A stretch of 64,000 nucleotides of DNA from Coriobacteriaceae bacterium (GTDB taxonomy: Bacteria; Actinomycetota; Coriobacteriia; Coriobacteriales; UMGS124). A program made the translations under genes and the position numbers. Every line of letters starts with the position of its first letter. Position 1 is the first letter of the stretch. This document shows positions 61,429-64,000 of the stretch, one piece after another. The DNA lies in assembly GCA_019421015.1 (NCBI GenBank), contig JAHZGC010000005.1, positions 1 through 64,000 on the forward strand, read 5' to 3'. The notes below the pieces were generated by a model. The model worked only from the letters and a program-made list of their open reading frames with translations. It was not told the DNA's origin and searched no databases.

Positions 61429-63387
61429 TTACGCCGGCAGGGCGATGTGGTACTCGTTCTCGAGGCGGTCCGCCACCTCGGCGAGGCCCAGCGCCTCGAG
61501 CGTCGAGCGGCGCGGCAGGCCGGTCTCCACGTCGATACCGCGCATCTCGTAGTACTGGTCGATGCCCTGGCGCAGGCCCTCGCGGGTCAGGCCGAAGCTC
61601 TTGTAGGAGTCGTCCTCAAAGATGCAGTCGAACAGCCAGTCGTCCTCTTTGGTCTGGCCTTGGCGCACGCCCAGGCAGCGCTCGAGCATCCAGATGCGGT
61701 CGCAGGCGAGCTTCTCGTCCTCCTCGGTCTCGATCGGGATGCCGGTCACGGCCGTGTAGAGGTTGCGGCGGATCTCCCAGCTGCCCAGGAAGTCGTCGCT
61801 GTACATGGATATGTGGGGCTGGAAGTTGGTGCAGGTGCCCAGCGAGTCGCACCACGCCTTGTAGTTGTGGGCGGTATAGGCCTGCATGGCGGCGTACTCG
61901 CTCATCACGCGCATCTTGGAGTCGATGGCCGCCTGGGGAGAGCCCCACAGCCACTCCGAGACGCGTTCCTGCAGTTCGTCATAGGCGGCGCTGCCCTGCA
62001 CCACCACGCGGGGGTCGGTGATGGTGTTCGAGAATGCCCAGGTCAGGTCGTTGTTGCGGCCGCGCTCCACGCAGGACCCCAGCCAACCGATGGGCCCGTA
62101 AAAGTTGGCTCCGTAGTTGTAGGTCAGGCGCGACTGGCCCTGGGTCACAGCCTGCATCTGGTACATGAGCTGGGCCTCGGGGGTGCCGACAAACTCGTTG
62201 AGGAAGTGGGCGCGACCCTTGGCGAGCTCGTCTCCCAACCCCTCGCGATAGCTGATCTTGCGGATGAGCTCGCGGCTGAACTCGACGGAGCCCACCGGCG
62301 CGTCGATACCCATGTCCTCGGGGGTCAGCACGCCGTAGGTGAACAGCGGCCAGATGTCGAGGTGCATGGCCCACACGCTGTAGCCCATCTTGTCCATCTC
62401 CTTGAGACGGGCGAAGGCGGCGTGGCCGAAGTTCTCGTTGTTGACCGCCATCTCCTCGGGCTCGGCGTTGCACTCCACGCACATGATGTGGCCGGTGCCC
62501 TCGTGGGAGCCGTCCTTGAACTTGACGCTCATGCCGCAGGCGATGGGGCACATCATGCAGCCGGCAAAGCCGGTACGCACGGTGCCGTCGGGGTTCTGCC
62601 CCTCCGTCCACAGGTCGTTGCCCACGGTCGAAAGCGGCCCAAAGAGCGATCCGCGGTAGGCGTGGGAGGGTTCGCTCTCATACTCCTTGCGGGTCTGCAG
62701 GCGCTGGGCCTCGTAGGAGAGATCGAGCAGGCGCTGGGGGTCGGCCATGGTGACGGCGCCGGTCCCACGCACCACGATGGCCTTGAGCTTCTTGGAGCCC
62801 ATGACCGCGCCAAAACCGCCCTTGCCGGCGCAGTTGGAGTCGTCGGCGAGCACCACGGCGTCGCCCACAAGGTGCTCGCCGGCGGGGCCGATGGTGGCGA
62901 TGCGGTGCTTGTTGTCAAAGCGGTCCCAAAGCAGGCGCTGGGTCGACTGGGTGTCGAGCCCCCAGAGGTCGCTCGCGTCGCGAATCTCGACCTTGTCGTC
63001 CTCGATGAGCAGGTAGACGGGGTTCTCGGCCGCACCGGTCACGCACACGCCGTCCCAGCCCGCATACTTGAGCTCGGGGCCGAACATGCCGCCCATGGCG
63101 CTTTTGAGGAACGACTCGACAGGATACATATGGGGTGCCACGCCCGAGACCATGGTCTTCTGGCCGCCGGGGCAGGGTGTGCCCATGGTGGGGCTCGTGA
63201 TAAAGCTGATCACGTTCTCGGGGTCGCAGCCCTTGACGTCGGGGCCCACAAAGTCCCAGTTGATCTTGGCCCCGATGCCGCGGCCGCCGAGGAAGTCGGT
63301 GTAGTTCGCGGTGTCGAGCTGGGTGATCTCGCCCGTCGAAAGGTCGACGAAGGCAATCTTGCCGGTGTAGCCGTACAGCTCAGCCAT
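61429..63387 (-). CDS. Aldehyde:ferredoxin oxidoreductase family protein (second copy)
   Basis: 652 residues from MAELYGYTGKIAFVDLSTGE. Same architecture as the gene at 53839: GGRGIGAKINWDFVGPDVKG, GPAGEHLVGDAVVLADDSN, GKGGFGAVMGSKKLKAIVVR, the cluster motif GCMMCPIACGM, and a later GSCVERG. The sequences differ clearly, so they are likely paralogues with distinct substrates. It has no signal peptide. The ferredoxin gene upstream ends three bases before this start, so the two are co-translated. Confidence 0.9.
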   Translation of the reverse strand: MAELYGYTGKIAFVDLSTGEITQLDTANYTDFLGGRGIGAKINWDFVGPDVKGCDPENVISFITSPTMGTPCPGGQKTMVSGVAPHMYPVESFLKSAMGGMFGPELKYAGWDGVCVTGAAENPVYLLIEDDKVEIRDASDLWGLDTQSTQRLLWDRFDNKHRIATIGPAGEHLVGDAVVLADDSNCAGKGGFGAVMGSKKLKAIVVRGTGAVTMADPQRLLDLSYEAQRLQTRKEYESEPSHAYRGSLFGPLSTVGNDLWTEGQNPDGTVRTGFAGCMMCPIACGMSVKFKDGSHEGTGHIMCVECNAEPEEMAVNNENFGHAAFARLKEMDKMGYSVWAMHLDIWPLFTYGVLTPEDMGIDAPVGSVEFSRELIRKISYREGLGDELAKGRAHFLNEFVGTPEAQLMYQMQAVTQGQSRLTYNYGANFYGPIGWLGSCVERGRNNDLTWAFSNTITDPRVVVQGSAAYDELQERVSEWLWGSPQAAIDSKMRVMSEYAAMQAYTAHNYKAWCDSLGTCTNFQPHISMYSDDFLGSWEIRRNLYTAVTGIPIETEEDEKLACDRIWMLERCLGVRQGQTKEDDWLFDCIFEDDSYKSFGLTREGLRQGIDQYYEMRGIDVETGLPRRSTLEALGLAEVADRLENEYHIALPA

Positions 63388-63390
63388 GGG

Positions 63391-64000
63391 TTAGCCCTCC
63401 TGTCCGGGAGCGTTGGTCTGGTACTCGCCGGGAACGTTCACCACGACGTGGTCGATGTCGGCAAGCGTGAGGTCGGTCGTCCAGGTAAGGCTGAACTCCG
63501 CGCTCTGCATCTCGGGAATCTCGATATGGGCCGCGTTGTCGGTGGAGCCGAGCAGCTGCCCGTCGGCACCGTAGAAGTCGGCGGTGACGTCAAAGAGGGC
63601 GAGGATGATGTTGAACTGGGTCGCGTGGCTCGTCCACAGCACGCCGTCCAGGGTGAAGCCGCCCGTCTGCTCGGTCAGCTCAAGGGTGTTGGTCTCGACG
63701 TGGGCAAAGGTGCGGGCCTCTCCGGTGAGGTCGACCTGGAAGAACTTGTCCTCCTCGGACTCGGTGCTGATGTCCATCCAGGTGGCCGTGAGCGCGCCGG
63801 TGGGGCAGAACTTGACGCACTGGGGGTCGCCGCCGCACAGATCGCACTTGAAGCAGGTGTTCGTGTCGAGGCAGTAGCGCACCCGCGACGGCGTGGCCGG
63901 GCAGGCGTTGAGGCAGCACTGACAGCCGACGCAGACGTCCTGGTCGATCACGCGGGCACCGGTCTCGGGGTCCACGTGCAGGGCACCGGTGGGACAGGCG
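63391..64000 (-). CDS. 4Fe-4S ferredoxin subunit, N-terminus outside the window
   Basis: The 3' part of a gene running off the right edge. It shows VDPETGARVIDQDVCVGCQC, CLNACPATPSRVRYC, CFKCDLCGGDPQCVKFCPTG, the same cluster plan as the subunit at 52788. A C-terminal beta domain (about 100 residues, LTLADIDHVVVNVPGEYQ) again follows. It should deliver or accept electrons for the oxidoreductase just downstream. Whether it has a Tat signal cannot be seen. Confidence 0.85.
   Translation of the reverse strand, partial: ACPTGALHVDPETGARVIDQDVCVGCQCCLNACPATPSRVRYCLDTNTCFKCDLCGGDPQCVKFCPTGALTATWMDISTESEEDKFFQVDLTGEARTFAHVETNTLELTEQTGGFTLDGVLWTSHATQFNIILALFDVTADFYGADGQLLGSTDNAAHIEIPEMQSAEFSLTWTTDLTLADIDHVVVNVPGEYQTNAPGQEG

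Overview
This 64 kb window is GC-rich (by eye about 65 percent) and looks chromosomal. The gene content points to an anaerobic gut or oral actinobacterium of the class Coriobacteriia (Eggerthella/Slackia/Olsenella/Collinsella type). The signature is a run of Tat-exported FAD (and FMN+FAD) fumarate-reductase-like flavoproteins, LuxR-type regulators whose N-terminal half is a multi-pass membrane domain, and tungsto/molybdo aldehyde:ferredoxin oxidoreductases with 4Fe-4S partners. The genus is an inference; no rRNA gene or species marker lies in the window.

Layout. 1-1.1 kb: end of an Na+-dependent transporter and a YbjQ-family gene. 1.1-33.9 kb: six flavoprotein genes (1130, 7259, 12708, 14536, 22636, 32299) interleaved with regulators (LysR, four membrane LuxRs, a sensor kinase/response regulator pair), a D-2-hydroxyacid dehydrogenase, a Fic protein, a protease-less FtsH-like ATPase, an S9 peptidase, two secreted proteins (one with an 11-G slippage tract in its signal peptide) and a DUF523 gene. 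34-41 kb: housekeeping-like genes (CLC channel, shikimate kinase, RecR, YbaB, YbaK) around two fused gene remnants, then a radical SAM gene beside a YhhQ-type queuosine-precursor transporter. 41-48 kb: two more flavoprotein/regulator pairs. 48-50.7 kb: a decayed stretch with a DUF3791/DUF3990 module, AraC, cytochrome and LuxR remnants and striking repeat arrays. 51-64 kb: iron-sulfur proteins, two aldehyde ferredoxin oxidoreductases, FdhD, MobB, a cyclophilin and a large DUF1002 protein.

How it works together. Each of the eight flavoprotein genes sits next to its own regulator (LysR, membrane LuxR or two-component), which suggests a library of separately induced exported reductases that use different organic electron acceptors. 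The pterin oxidoreductases with ferredoxin subunits and the cofactor genes MobB/FdhD form a second redox block.

The least explained signal is non-coding. Several intergenic regions hold arrays of imperfect 24-26 bp units, typically two facing left followed by three facing right, with fixed intervals (41 bp in the two best arrays). Sequence is shared within an array but differs between arrays. A separate family of about 100-bp hyphenated palindromes occurs at four sites, and a remnant lies inside a terminator loop. Several genes are visibly broken by deletions or single-base indels, so this is either a plastic accessory region or a draft assembly with some indel errors.
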